A stretch of DNA of 64,000 nucleotides, from the NCBI RefSeq assembly GCF_900155935.1, contig NZ_FTLW01000002.1, positions 186,001-250,000 of the forward strand. Direction: 5' to 3'. Shown in pieces: positions 57,251 through 64,000 of the stretch (within the stretch, counting starts at the first letter, position 1; every line of letters begins with the position of its first letter). Position numbers and translations under genes: made by a program. Source of the DNA: Solilutibacter tolerans (lineage in GTDB: Bacteria > Pseudomonadota > Gammaproteobacteria > Xanthomonadales > Xanthomonadaceae). The notes beneath the pieces were generated by a model that saw nothing but the letters and a program-made list of their open reading frames with translations, was not told where the DNA came from and did not search any database.

Positions 57251-58105
57251 ATGTCCGATCTCCTGGCCGCGCTCTTACTCGGCATCATCGAAGGCATCAC
57301 CGAATTCCTGCCCATTTCCAGCACCGGTCATTTGTTGATCGCGCAACACTGGCTGGGCCACCGCAGTGATCTGTTCAACATCGCCATTCAGGCCGGCGCC
57401 ATCCTCGCGGTGGTCTTGATCTATCGCCGCCGCCTGTGGGGCCTCGTCAATGCCTTTATCGGCCGAGACATGCGCGCACCGTACGATCCGCTCGGCGTCG
57501 ACATCTCGCCCGCCCAAGCACGCCGCTACGGCTTCAAGCTGCTGACCGCATTCGCCGTCACCGCTGTCGGCGGCGTGTTGGTCAAGAAATTGGGGTGGGA
57601 GTTACCCGACCACGTTCGCCCGATCGCCTGGGCATTGATCATCGGCGCGGTCTGGATGGTGATCGCCGAGCAACTGGCTGCTCGGCGTGCCGCACGCGAA
57701 GGCGAAAAGACCGAGATTTCCTGGACCACCGCCATTCTCGTCGGTGCAGCACAGGTCGTTGCCGGGGTCTTCCCAGGCACCTCGCGTTCGGCGGCGACGA
57801 TCTTCGTTGCGTTGCTTGCGGGCACTACCTCGCGCTCCGCAGCGACGGAGTTTGCGTTCTTGGTCGGTATCCCGACGATGTTTGCAGCGACGGCATGGGA
57901 GTTGATGTCGATGTTGCAAGACGGCGGCATCGCAAATGAAGACTGGGCAGCGCTCAGCGTGGCCTTCATCGCCTCCACCATCACCGCTTTCATCTCGGTG
58001 AAATGGTTGTTGCGTTATATCCAAAGCCATCGCTTCACTGCATTCGCCGTATATCGCCTGGCGCTCGGCATCGCGCTTCTGGTGTTCTTGCCGGCGACCG
58101 CCTGA
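57251..58105 (+). CDS. uppP: Undecaprenyl-diphosphatase UppP (BacA)
   Basis: Dephosphorylates undecaprenyl pyrophosphate to recycle the lipid carrier of cell-wall synthesis. The 284-residue membrane protein has the two active-site motifs EGITEFLPISSTGH (about residues 16-29) and PGTSRSAATIFVALLAG, with about eight spans. It gives intrinsic bacitracin tolerance in many bacteria. It is divergent from glnA, with the glnA nitrogen promoter in between. Confidence 0.95.
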   Translation: MSDLLAALLLGIIEGITEFLPISSTGHLLIAQHWLGHRSDLFNIAIQAGAILAVVLIYRRRLWGLVNAFIGRDMRAPYDPLGVDISPAQARRYGFKLLTAFAVTAVGGVLVKKLGWELPDHVRPIAWALIIGAVWMVIAEQLAARRAAREGEKTEISWTTAILVGAAQVVAGVFPGTSRSAATIFVALLAGTTSRSAATEFAFLVGIPTMFAATAWELMSMLQDGGIANEDWAALSVAFIASTITAFISVKWLLRYIQSHRFTAFAVYRLALGIALLVFLPATA

Positions 58106-58151
58106 TTCACAGGTCACCGACATCGCCAGCACCTGGCAAAGGAGTCGATAC

Positions 58152-58529
58152 ATGGCCACTCCATCACTTGGCGACATAGCCACCGAATTCTTGACGCTCT
58201 GCGCACAAGGCCAGGTGGACGTGGCTTACGATCAATTCGTCAGCGATGACTTCATCCATCACAACGCCTACTTTCCATCGGACCGCGAGTCATTGCGATT
58301 GGCCATGAAAGAGAGTGCGATCAAAGAGCCAAACAAATCATTCGAGGTCAAACAAGCCGTCGAAAGCGCTGATCGCGTCGCGACGCTCTCGCACCTGCGT
58401 CGACAGGATGCAAACACCGAATACGCCGTCGTGCACATCTTGCGCTTCCATGAGGGACGCATCGTGGAGATGTGGGATGTGAGCCAGGAAATCCCCAAAG
58501 AATCCACCAACAAGCTCGGCATGTTCTAA
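58152..58529 (+). CDS. SnoaL/NTF2-like protein
   Basis: A 125-residue protein of the NTF2-like/SnoaL fold, with HHNAYFPSDRESLRLAMKESA and ILRFHEGRIVEMWDVSQEIP. The fold binds small molecules, and some members are cyclases or hydrolases, but no specific role can be assigned. AGGAG precedes the ATG by nine bases. It lies between uppP and a META-domain lipoprotein on the same strand. Confidence 0.82.
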   Translation: MATPSLGDIATEFLTLCAQGQVDVAYDQFVSDDFIHHNAYFPSDRESLRLAMKESAIKEPNKSFEVKQAVESADRVATLSHLRRQDANTEYAVVHILRFHEGRIVEMWDVSQEIPKESTNKLGMF

Positions 58530-58591
58530 GCGCACATGTCGCGTTAACCAACACCGGGCTAAGGTGTCCATTCCATCTTGGGAGACGTGAG

Positions 58592-59044
58592 ATGTCACTT
58601 CGAAACACCATGATCGCCAGCGTGTTCTCCATCGGCTTGGCGGCCTGCGCCACCACACCTGCGCCAACCCGGGATGCCACATCACCCAGCGCTTTAACTG
58701 CGCAAGGCGCGTGGAAACTGAATGCCGCGACTTCAGCCGATGGCGCGACACTGTTGCCTGCGGGCACCGATTACCGACTGCAATTCGTCGATGATCGTGT
58801 CAGCGTGCTGGGTGGATGCAATCGCATGTCAGGCCGCTATGCGATGGTCGATGGCAAGCTTCAAGTCGGTGCACTCGCGTCCACCATGGCCTGCCCCGAA
58901 CCGCGCATGCAGCACGACGCCGTGATGGCGAAGTTGCTGGAGCAGCCATTGACGATGTTCCTGATGGAAAGCCATCCCGAGCAACTGCACCTGGAAACAC
59001 CCGCAGGCGACAAACTCTCGTTCACGGCAATGCCGCTGGAATGA
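58592..59044 (+). CDS. META-domain (HslJ-like) lipoprotein
   Basis: A 150-residue lipoprotein with lipobox LAAC (about residue 19) and a META domain (about 40-148). The family marker is VLGGCNRMSGRY, followed by LASTMACPEPRM. META/HslJ proteins are envelope stress-associated and of unclear activity. GGGAG lies 9 bases before the ATG, which selects this start over upstream in-frame codons. Confidence 0.88.
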   Translation: MSLRNTMIASVFSIGLAACATTPAPTRDATSPSALTAQGAWKLNAATSADGATLLPAGTDYRLQFVDDRVSVLGGCNRMSGRYAMVDGKLQVGALASTMACPEPRMQHDAVMAKLLEQPLTMFLMESHPEQLHLETPAGDKLSFTAMPLE

Positions 59045-59054
59045 CGGTGCGCGG

Positions 59055-59429
59055 CTAGCGAAATCGACGCCACGCCCACCACGCAAGCGCGGCCACCAGC
59101 AGCATCCATAGCAAACCGATCACCACTGCCGCTTTGCGGCTTACCGGCTTGGTGGATGCGGCCTGGGCCTGCGCTTTCGCTTCTTCATGTATATCGCTGG
59201 GCGTGAGCGCAAGTACGCATGCCACGCCCAGCGGGATCAGCAAAAGATCATCCAACAAGCCCAGTATCGGGATGAAGTCGGGGATCAGATCAACGGGGCT
59301 GAACGCGTAAGCGGCCACGCCCATCGCCAGCAGGCGCACATGCCATGGCAAGCGTGGATGGCGCGCGATAAACCACACCAGCAGAGCCTGCCGCTTGAGC
59401 GCGTGCAACCGCTCGTGCACGCGTGACAT
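59055..59429 (-). CDS. DUF1232 (YkvA-like) membrane protein
   Basis: A 124-residue protein with an N-terminal YkvA domain containing HPRLPWHVRLLAMGVAAYAFSPVDLIPDFIPILGLLDDLLLIPLGV, the conserved SPVDLIPDFIP marker of DUF1232, and a C-terminal membrane span. Its role is unknown. It is preceded by the PEBP gene on the same strand with a 9-bp gap. Confidence 0.85.
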   Translation of the reverse strand: MSRVHERLHALKRQALLVWFIARHPRLPWHVRLLAMGVAAYAFSPVDLIPDFIPILGLLDDLLLIPLGVACVLALTPSDIHEEAKAQAQAASTKPVSRKAAVVIGLLWMLLVAALAWWAWRRFR

Positions 59430-59438
59430 GCCGACGCC

Positions 59439-60038
59439 TCAGTCGTGCAGCCGATAGGTGCCGTATGTACTGGCTTCGGTCAGCACATGGCCATGCATGG
59501 CAGCGAGCGCTTGCTGCGCGGTGAACACCTTCGGCACATCGATCTTGGCGACATCCAATGCAAACACGCGGAAGAAGTAACGATGTGTGCGCAAATCGTT
59601 GGGCGGCGGATACGGGCCGTCGTAACCGAAGTAGTCGCCTTTGAGTTCATCACTGCCCGCAAACCAGCCGGTGTAATCGTTCAAACCCTGGCGCGCTCCA
59701 TCGCCCTGACACGGGCCCTTGCCACCTTTGGTCACGCCGTTTGACGTGCTTCCTGCAGTAATTTCGGTCATGTCGGGCGGCATGTCGATGATGGCCCAGT
59801 GGACGAAGTCGCCGCGGGGATGTTCAACCGGGATCTCCACACCTTCCTTGCCCGCCAATGAGGCATCGGTCGGCGCATCGGTGTCGATGCACAAAAGGAC
59901 GAAAGACTTCGTGCCCTCAGGCGCACCTTCCCATGCAAGATGCGGATTGCGGTTGCCACCGAAGCCGTCTTTTGCACCCATCGCGAATTCGACGGGGATC
60001 GGTTGGCCATGCGCGAAGCTGTCGCTTTGGATTTTCAT
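59439..60038 (-). CDS. YbhB/YbcL-family Raf kinase inhibitor-like protein (PEBP)
   Basis: A 199-residue phosphatidylethanolamine-binding fold protein. The ligand-pocket DAPTDASLAGKE...HWAIIDMPPDMTEI and YDGPYPPPNDLRTHRYFFRVFALD segments are those of the bacterial PEBP family. Biochemical function in bacteria is not settled. There is no signal peptide. It is clear from the sequence alone. Confidence 0.88.
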   Translation of the reverse strand: MKIQSDSFAHGQPIPVEFAMGAKDGFGGNRNPHLAWEGAPEGTKSFVLLCIDTDAPTDASLAGKEGVEIPVEHPRGDFVHWAIIDMPPDMTEITAGSTSNGVTKGGKGPCQGDGARQGLNDYTGWFAGSDELKGDYFGYDGPYPPPNDLRTHRYFFRVFALDVAKIDVPKVFTAQQALAAMHGHVLTEASTYGTYRLHD

Positions 60039-60087
60039 GCGCGAATCCTCAATGAAGTCGATGGTCGGATGCTAGCTGGGCGAATGT

Positions 60088-61092
60088 TCAAGCACAGTGT
60101 TGGAGCGCAGCGGACAGGCGTGCGGCCACCCATTCTTCCGCATAGCCATGCAGACGTGCATCGGTGAGAAAAGCGCAATGGCCGCCATGGGTTGCGATCT
60201 CCACTTGGGCACTATCGGGAAGTTCCAGCGCATGGAAATCCTCGACTGGAATCACGGGGTCATCGGCCGCGGTCAGAATGTCAGCGGGCACGCGCATGTC
60301 GGACAGGCGTTCACGACTGATGCGATAGCCATCGAAGTAATCATCGACACTCCGGAAGTCGTAGCCGCCTTTGTCGATCATCCACGCCGTCATGCCGCGC
60401 AGGTCGCGCTTGAAGCCAGCCTCGTCGAAATCATGCCGCTCGGGGAACAGCTCACGCTTGCGCCGCAACGAACGCGCCCATTTGCGTCGGAAGTAGGTCT
60501 GGTACAGCGGAAACCCTTGCTCCATCGCCTGGGTGGTGCGTTCCGGATCCAGCGCCGGGCACACCGCCGCGACATGCACCAAAGGCAGGCCCGCATCGGG
60601 CGCCGCCAAGGCAAGGCGCAGTGCGAAGTTGCCACCCAGCGAATAGCCCGCCGCCACCATCGGGCGCGTTGGCCAACGCGCGGCGACCTGCTTGGCCGCA
60701 CCGACAACCTCATCCAATCGGCAAGAGTGGAAGACTTCTTCGTTGAGATGATGCGACGGGCCGTGATCGCGGAAGTTGAGCCGGAACACTTCAAAACCGG
60801 CCGCAAGCAGCCGTGCCGCCGTCAGACGCATGTAACCGGATTCAGCGCTGCCTTCCCAGCCGTGCAACAACAAGGCGAGCCCTCGCGATGCTTGGCCGGG
60901 CAAGTGCGTGTGGACGCCATGCAGGCGCACGCCGCCGCCCGCATCCAACACATGCTCTTCGTTGGCGGCGCCGAGTTTTACCAGTTCACGCTGGCCACGC
61001 CGGACACGCAAGGGGCTACTGGCGAGCGCGGTCTGCAAATGAGGGCTGGTTGCCCACCAGGGTGCACGGTAGTCGCTATCGACCACTTTCAT
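60088..61092 (-). CDS. YheT-like alpha/beta hydrolase
   Basis: A 334-residue alpha/beta hydrolase of the YheT/UPF0017 group. The lid-and-nucleophile segment is AAGYSLGGNFALRLAL (Ser about residue 145), the oxyanion lead is LLLHGWEGSAESGY, and the His lies in ATHGGHCAFL. The N-terminal APWWATSPHLQT is a hallmark of the YheT subgroup. It is overlapped by four bases by an acyltransferase gene upstream, so lipid metabolism is a plausible setting. Confidence 0.9.
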   Translation of the reverse strand: MKVVDSDYRAPWWATSPHLQTALASSPLRVRRGQRELVKLGAANEEHVLDAGGGVRLHGVHTHLPGQASRGLALLLHGWEGSAESGYMRLTAARLLAAGFEVFRLNFRDHGPSHHLNEEVFHSCRLDEVVGAAKQVAARWPTRPMVAAGYSLGGNFALRLALAAPDAGLPLVHVAAVCPALDPERTTQAMEQGFPLYQTYFRRKWARSLRRKRELFPERHDFDEAGFKRDLRGMTAWMIDKGGYDFRSVDDYFDGYRISRERLSDMRVPADILTAADDPVIPVEDFHALELPDSAQVEIATHGGHCAFLTDARLHGYAEEWVAARLSAALQHCA

Positions 61093-61874
61093 GCGGCAGG
61101 CAAAATCTCGGCGATTCGCTCGCGCGCGGTTTCCGCGATGCGACGCCGACCCTCTGCATCGCCCGGCATGATTGGCATGAGGAACACCACGTCCGCCACG
61201 CAGGCCGGGTCACCCAACAGGCGCAGGAAGTTCTGCAGGAAGTTCTCACCCGGCTGGAAGGCGACCTGGGTCTGCGCGCTGCCGCCTTCACCATAACGCA
61301 GCGCGACAGGCTGCACCGGCGCGCTGGCTTCAACCGCTGCAGTGAAGATGCGTGCGTGGAAGGGGCCCAGGCCGCGCCCCCCACGTGTTCCACCTTCGGG
61401 AAAGGCACCCACGGAGCGGCCATCACGGAGTCGATCGACCATTTGTTCGACCACGCCGCCGAGCGATTCCTGACTGCCACGCTGATGGAAAATCGTCTCG
61501 GCGCGTTTGGCCATCCATCCAACCAGGGGCCAGCTGGCGATCTCGCGCTTGGCGACGAACCCCATCATGCGCTGGCTATGCAATACGACGATATCCACCC
61601 AGCTGACGTGATTGGCTACAAACATGGTCGCGCCGGGTAGTGGCTGGCCGATACCGCGTACGGTGATACCAAACACCCACATCAGCATCCACGACCACCA
61701 ACGGATAAGCCGGTATTCCAAACGCATCCCGCCGACTTGAATGCCGCCGGTCAATGGCGACATCAACAACAACACCGCAGGCAAATGCACCGCGATATGC
61801 CAAAGGAGCAGCGGAACCCGGTAGGCGTAACGGATGACGCGCAGGAGCGGGTTGTCGCGGCGAGCGAGAGTCAT
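61089..61874 (-). CDS. Lysophospholipid acyltransferase (PlsC-like), membrane-bound
   Basis: A 261-residue 1-acyl-glycerol-3-phosphate-type acyltransferase. A membrane span (about residues 25-45) precedes the H-x4-D box NHVSWVD and the PEGGTRGG phosphate-binding motif. It overlaps the YheT-like gene by four bases and is preceded by a hotdog thioesterase gene, suggesting a small lipid-metabolism group. The ATG at 61874 is selected, since an upstream in-frame reading overlaps the thioesterase gap without homology. Confidence 0.88.
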   Translation of the reverse strand: MTLARRDNPLLRVIRYAYRVPLLLWHIAVHLPAVLLLMSPLTGGIQVGGMRLEYRLIRWWSWMLMWVFGITVRGIGQPLPGATMFVANHVSWVDIVVLHSQRMMGFVAKREIASWPLVGWMAKRAETIFHQRGSQESLGGVVEQMVDRLRDGRSVGAFPEGGTRGGRGLGPFHARIFTAAVEASAPVQPVALRYGEGGSAQTQVAFQPGENFLQNFLRLLGDPACVADVVFLMPIMPGDAEGRRRIAETARERIAEILPAA

Positions 61875-61919
61875 CCCGCCACGATAGCGGCACTGCGCGT
61901 GTTGCGCCACAGCATGGGC

Positions 61920-62339
61920 TCAGCCGCGCTTGCGGATGACGGCCAGGGTCAGGCGCGAAATGCAGACCAGCTGGCCTGCCTCGTCCTCGATGCGAATTTC
62001 CCACACTTGAGTGCTACGACCGACATGCAGCGGCCTGGCAGTACCGGTGACGATGCCTTCGCGCACGCCGCGCAGATGGTTGGCATTGATTTCGATGCCG
62101 ACCACGCCCTGCCCCTCTTCGACACACAGGCCAGCTGCGGTGCTGCCGAGTGTCTCCGCCAACGCAACCGAAGCACCGCCGTGCAGCAAACCGTAAGGCT
62201 GGTGGGTGCGGGCATCGACCGGCATCGTGCCACGCACGTAATCCGGTCCGATTTCGGTGAAACGGATGCCGAGCGGCTGCATCAAGGTCCCTTCGGACCA
62301 TTGGTTGAGGGTGTCGAGGGTGATATCAGGACGGAACAT
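61920..62339 (-). CDS. Hotdog-fold thioesterase, PaaI/MenI-like
   Basis: A 139-residue thioesterase with GLLHGGASVALAETLGS (the hotdog active-site Glu loop), VVGIEINANHLRGVREG and GRSTQVWEIRIEDEAG. It resembles MenI/YdiI, which hydrolyses 1,4-dihydroxy-2-naphthoyl-CoA, but the wider PaaI family also includes phenylacetyl-CoA enzymes, so the substrate is not assigned. It is the first of three adjacent lipid- or acyl-related genes. Confidence 0.88.
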   Translation of the reverse strand: MFRPDITLDTLNQWSEGTLMQPLGIRFTEIGPDYVRGTMPVDARTHQPYGLLHGGASVALAETLGSTAAGLCVEEGQGVVGIEINANHLRGVREGIVTGTARPLHVGRSTQVWEIRIEDEAGQLVCISRLTLAVIRKRG

Positions 62340-62399
62340 CGGCGTAGCTGACCGGACGGGGAGGCTGGTCAGCTTACGCCAATGTGCCGAATGGGAGGC

Positions 62400-62570
62400 T
62401 CAATGGACGCGGAAGCGTTCGGCGGCGTAATCGCTGGTGTAGCGACGCTCGTTGTCGGCATAACCACTGCTGCGGCCATAGCCGGTGCCGAAGCTGCGCT
62501 CGCGGCGGCTGGTGCGGCGCGGGGCCGGGTTGACTTCACGGGTCGGGAGGCGGGGGGCGGTGCTGTTCAT
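62400..62570 (-). CDS. Small basic protein, 56 residues
   Basis: A tiny Arg/Ser/Tyr-rich, probably disordered product (MNSTAPRLPTREVNPAPRRT then RSFGTGYGRSSGYADNERRY). AGGAG seven bases upstream of the ATG makes translation credible. It lies just downstream of a 42-bp, 14-bp-armed inverted repeat. No family was recognised, but similar short RG/Y-rich proteins are known from these bacteria. Confidence 0.6.
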   Translation of the reverse strand: MNSTAPRLPTREVNPAPRRTSRRERSFGTGYGRSSGYADNERRYTSDYAAERFRVH

Positions 62571-62588
62571 GGCTAACTCCTGTCGGGG

Positions 62589-62630
62589 TGTTGTTCTGGT
62601 GTGTTGGTAATGTAATACACCAGAACAACA
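62589..62630. repeat. 42-bp perfect inverted repeat upstream of the small basic protein
   Basis: The arms TGTTGTTCTGGTGT and ACACCAGAACAACA (14 bp each, fully complementary) enclose a 14-nt loop. The repeat ends 19 bp before the start codon of the small gene. It is not followed by a T-run in either direction, so it is more likely an operator or leader hairpin than a terminator. Confidence 0.8.
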
Positions 62631-62679
62631 AAACACCTGTGCCGGAAGTCACCCAGCCGAAGTCATGCCAGAACACGGG

Positions 62680-64000
62680 TCAGAGAATGGGAGCGAGCCC
62701 CGCCCCGAAGGCCGTCAGCACCCGGGTGCCGAACCACTTCGGCCCGATATCCACTTCCGGGAAGTCACCGACCGCGCGATAGCAGTCATAGAAACGAGGG
62801 TCACCGATGCGCAACGGCAGCGGGCACTGCGGCCCAGGGACGAACTCATAACTGGTCGCGTAACGCAGCGGCCACAGATCGAACAAGGGCAGCTGCTCGG
62901 ATATCTTCAGGAGCGAATAATTGAGCCCGGGCAAGATCGGCGTGCGCGTACGCGGCGCGACCACCCAAGAATTGGCAGGGGCGATGTCGCCGCGGATGCT
63001 GGCCGCGAGCTCGGCGGCAAATGCACGGTCACGGATGATCACCGCGCTCTCGGTGTTGTAGTGGTCGCCGCGTGGATCGAAATTGTGCGTGCCGATCACC
63101 CCCACGGCATCGTCCACCACCATCGACTTCGCGTGCAGGCCGATGCGCACCCCGGCCTTTTCAAGCGGTATGGGACTACCACGCGAGCCAAACAACAAAC
63201 GCCGTTGCACCAGGTATTCGCGTCGAGCACTTGAGTTCCAAGCTTCGCGCCGCTTCTGGCGGAGCAATGAGAGCGCCTCTTCGCGCTCGCTGGATTCTTC
63301 AGGCGTCAGCAAGCTACGCGTGGCGACCAAGTCGATGGGGGAGGCCTGCGGATGCGGCTTGTATTCGTAGATCTCGAAACCAAACCGACGCAGGTAACGT
63401 CGTTTGTACTTGTGCGACAGCGCATAGACCATGAAGGCATCGGTCGCGGCGAGACTGTTGGTCGATATCACCACCCGTGGTGGCTGCGCTCGTTCCTGCA
63501 TCGATTCGAACAATTCTTGTGCCGTATCCGACAGCACCAGATATGGCGTCTGCAACAAGACTTCTTCCTGAGCGGAATCGATCAAGCCATAGAGCACGTG
63601 AGTAGAGGGCGCGACGACCTCGCGCGCCGCGCTTTCATCGCGCTTGTGCTTCTGCGGCAAATCGGCGACGAAAGACACCCCTTCGACCGGGCGAATTCTC
63701 GAGCCCAGTCGCTCACTCAACAATGCAGCATCGTTTGATGCCTGCTGCATCTCGTGTGCGCGATCCGGATGATCGTAAGGGCGGGTCGACAATGCAGGTA
63801 CGCCTTCGTTGCGCAACACCCATGCAACATCCCGCAAATCCGCCACCGAAACGCTGCGCTGCGACTGCCAGAACGCATCGAAATTGGCCGCCATTTCTGC
63901 AGTGACTGGCCCGCTCAACATGACGTCGCGGTCGCGGAAGTTGTATTCGGCATCCCAGTCGTAATAGTCGTCCTGGTAATTGCGCCCACCGGTGATGCCG
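62680..64000 (-). CDS. Phospholipase D family protein, C-terminal part
   Basis: Runs off the right edge. The visible 440 residues hold the second HKD catalytic motif HAKSMVVDDAVGVIGTHNFDPRG and the segments YALSHKYKRRYLRRFGFEIYEYKPHP and VLLQTPYLVLSD. The upstream reading continues without a stop to the window end with GITGGRNYQDDYYDWD, a pattern seen after the first HKD motif of PLD-like phosphatidyltransferases. So the full gene is about 500 or more codons, and the first HKD lies outside. It is likely a phospholipase D or cardiolipin-synthase-like protein of the envelope. Confidence 0.88.
   Translation of the reverse strand, partial: GITGGRNYQDDYYDWDAEYNFRDRDVMLSGPVTAEMAANFDAFWQSQRSVSVADLRDVAWVLRNEGVPALSTRPYDHPDRAHEMQQASNDAALLSERLGSRIRPVEGVSFVADLPQKHKRDESAAREVVAPSTHVLYGLIDSAQEEVLLQTPYLVLSDTAQELFESMQERAQPPRVVISTNSLAATDAFMVYALSHKYKRRYLRRFGFEIYEYKPHPQASPIDLVATRSLLTPEESSEREEALSLLRQKRREAWNSSARREYLVQRRLLFGSRGSPIPLEKAGVRIGLHAKSMVVDDAVGVIGTHNFDPRGDHYNTESAVIIRDRAFAAELAASIRGDIAPANSWVVAPRTRTPILPGLNYSLLKISEQLPLFDLWPLRYATSYEFVPGPQCPLPLRIGDPRFYDCYRAVGDFPEVDIGPKWFGTRVLTAFGAGLAPIL

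Overview
The window is GC-rich, densely coding, chromosomal DNA of a gammaproteobacterium, most likely of the family Lysobacteraceae (Xanthomonadaceae). Supporting signs are a complete OleABCD olefin cluster whose OleA closely resembles my memory of the Xanthomonas campestris protein, an Ax21-like outer-membrane protein, an aceB-aceA pair divergent from a LysR gene, the yibN-secB-gpsA order, and an STN-type TonB receptor with its own sigma/anti-sigma pair. Genus cannot be fixed from the sequence. I see no rRNA, tRNA, CRISPR array, insertion sequence or prophage.

Layout. Positions 1-3180 hold the 5' end of a cyclic-nucleotide-binding (Crp/Fnr-type) regulator with two dyads upstream, then a large delta-60-repeat lipoprotein. 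Next come the glyoxylate bypass genes (aceA, aceB) and their divergent LysR regulator (3.1-7.3 kb). From 7.3 to 14.1 kb lies the most distinctive locus: a secreted cyanophycinase/isoaspartyl-peptidase fusion divergent from a FecI-like sigma factor, a FecR-like anti-sigma and an STN-domain TonB-dependent receptor. It looks like a surface-signalled system for taking up and degrading cyanophycin or another beta-aspartyl polymer. From 14.2 to 17.5 kb is a stack of small VOC, SRPBCC and DUF genes divergent from a TetR regulator flanked by twin operator-like sites.

From 17.5 to 26.2 kb are housekeeping and envelope genes: an acyltransferase, arfB, a DUF2059 protein, truC, an M16 peptidase, a diguanylate cyclase, ubiB and ubiJ. 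The ole cluster (26.2-31.3 kb) makes long-chain cis-olefins from two acyl-CoAs and has an opposite-strand YkgJ-like gene between oleB and oleC. After a lipoprotein and a second M16 peptidase come an SDR gene and trmL. A four-gene RND efflux operon follows (36-42.3 kb, membrane fusion, pump, outer-membrane factor, TetR), with a perfect TetR-like operator upstream.

From 42.6 to 50 kb lie the Ax21-like porin, gpsA, secB, a rhodanese protein, a lipoprotein, a thioesterase, hemD, a FadI-like thiolase, an unknown 292-residue protein and sodC. Positions 50-57.2 kb carry the nitrogen control genes ntrC, ntrB and glnA. A consensus sigma-54 promoter and two NtrC-like sites precede glnA, so sensor, activator and target share the window. 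Between them are a lipoprotein L,D-transpeptidase and two tandem AmiD-like amidases, and just past glnA is an imperfect repeat of its own 3' end. The last 7 kb hold uppP, small stress or envelope genes, a YheT-like hydrolase, an acyltransferase, a hotdog thioesterase, a tiny basic protein preceded by a long perfect inverted repeat, and a truncated phospholipase D family gene running off the right edge.
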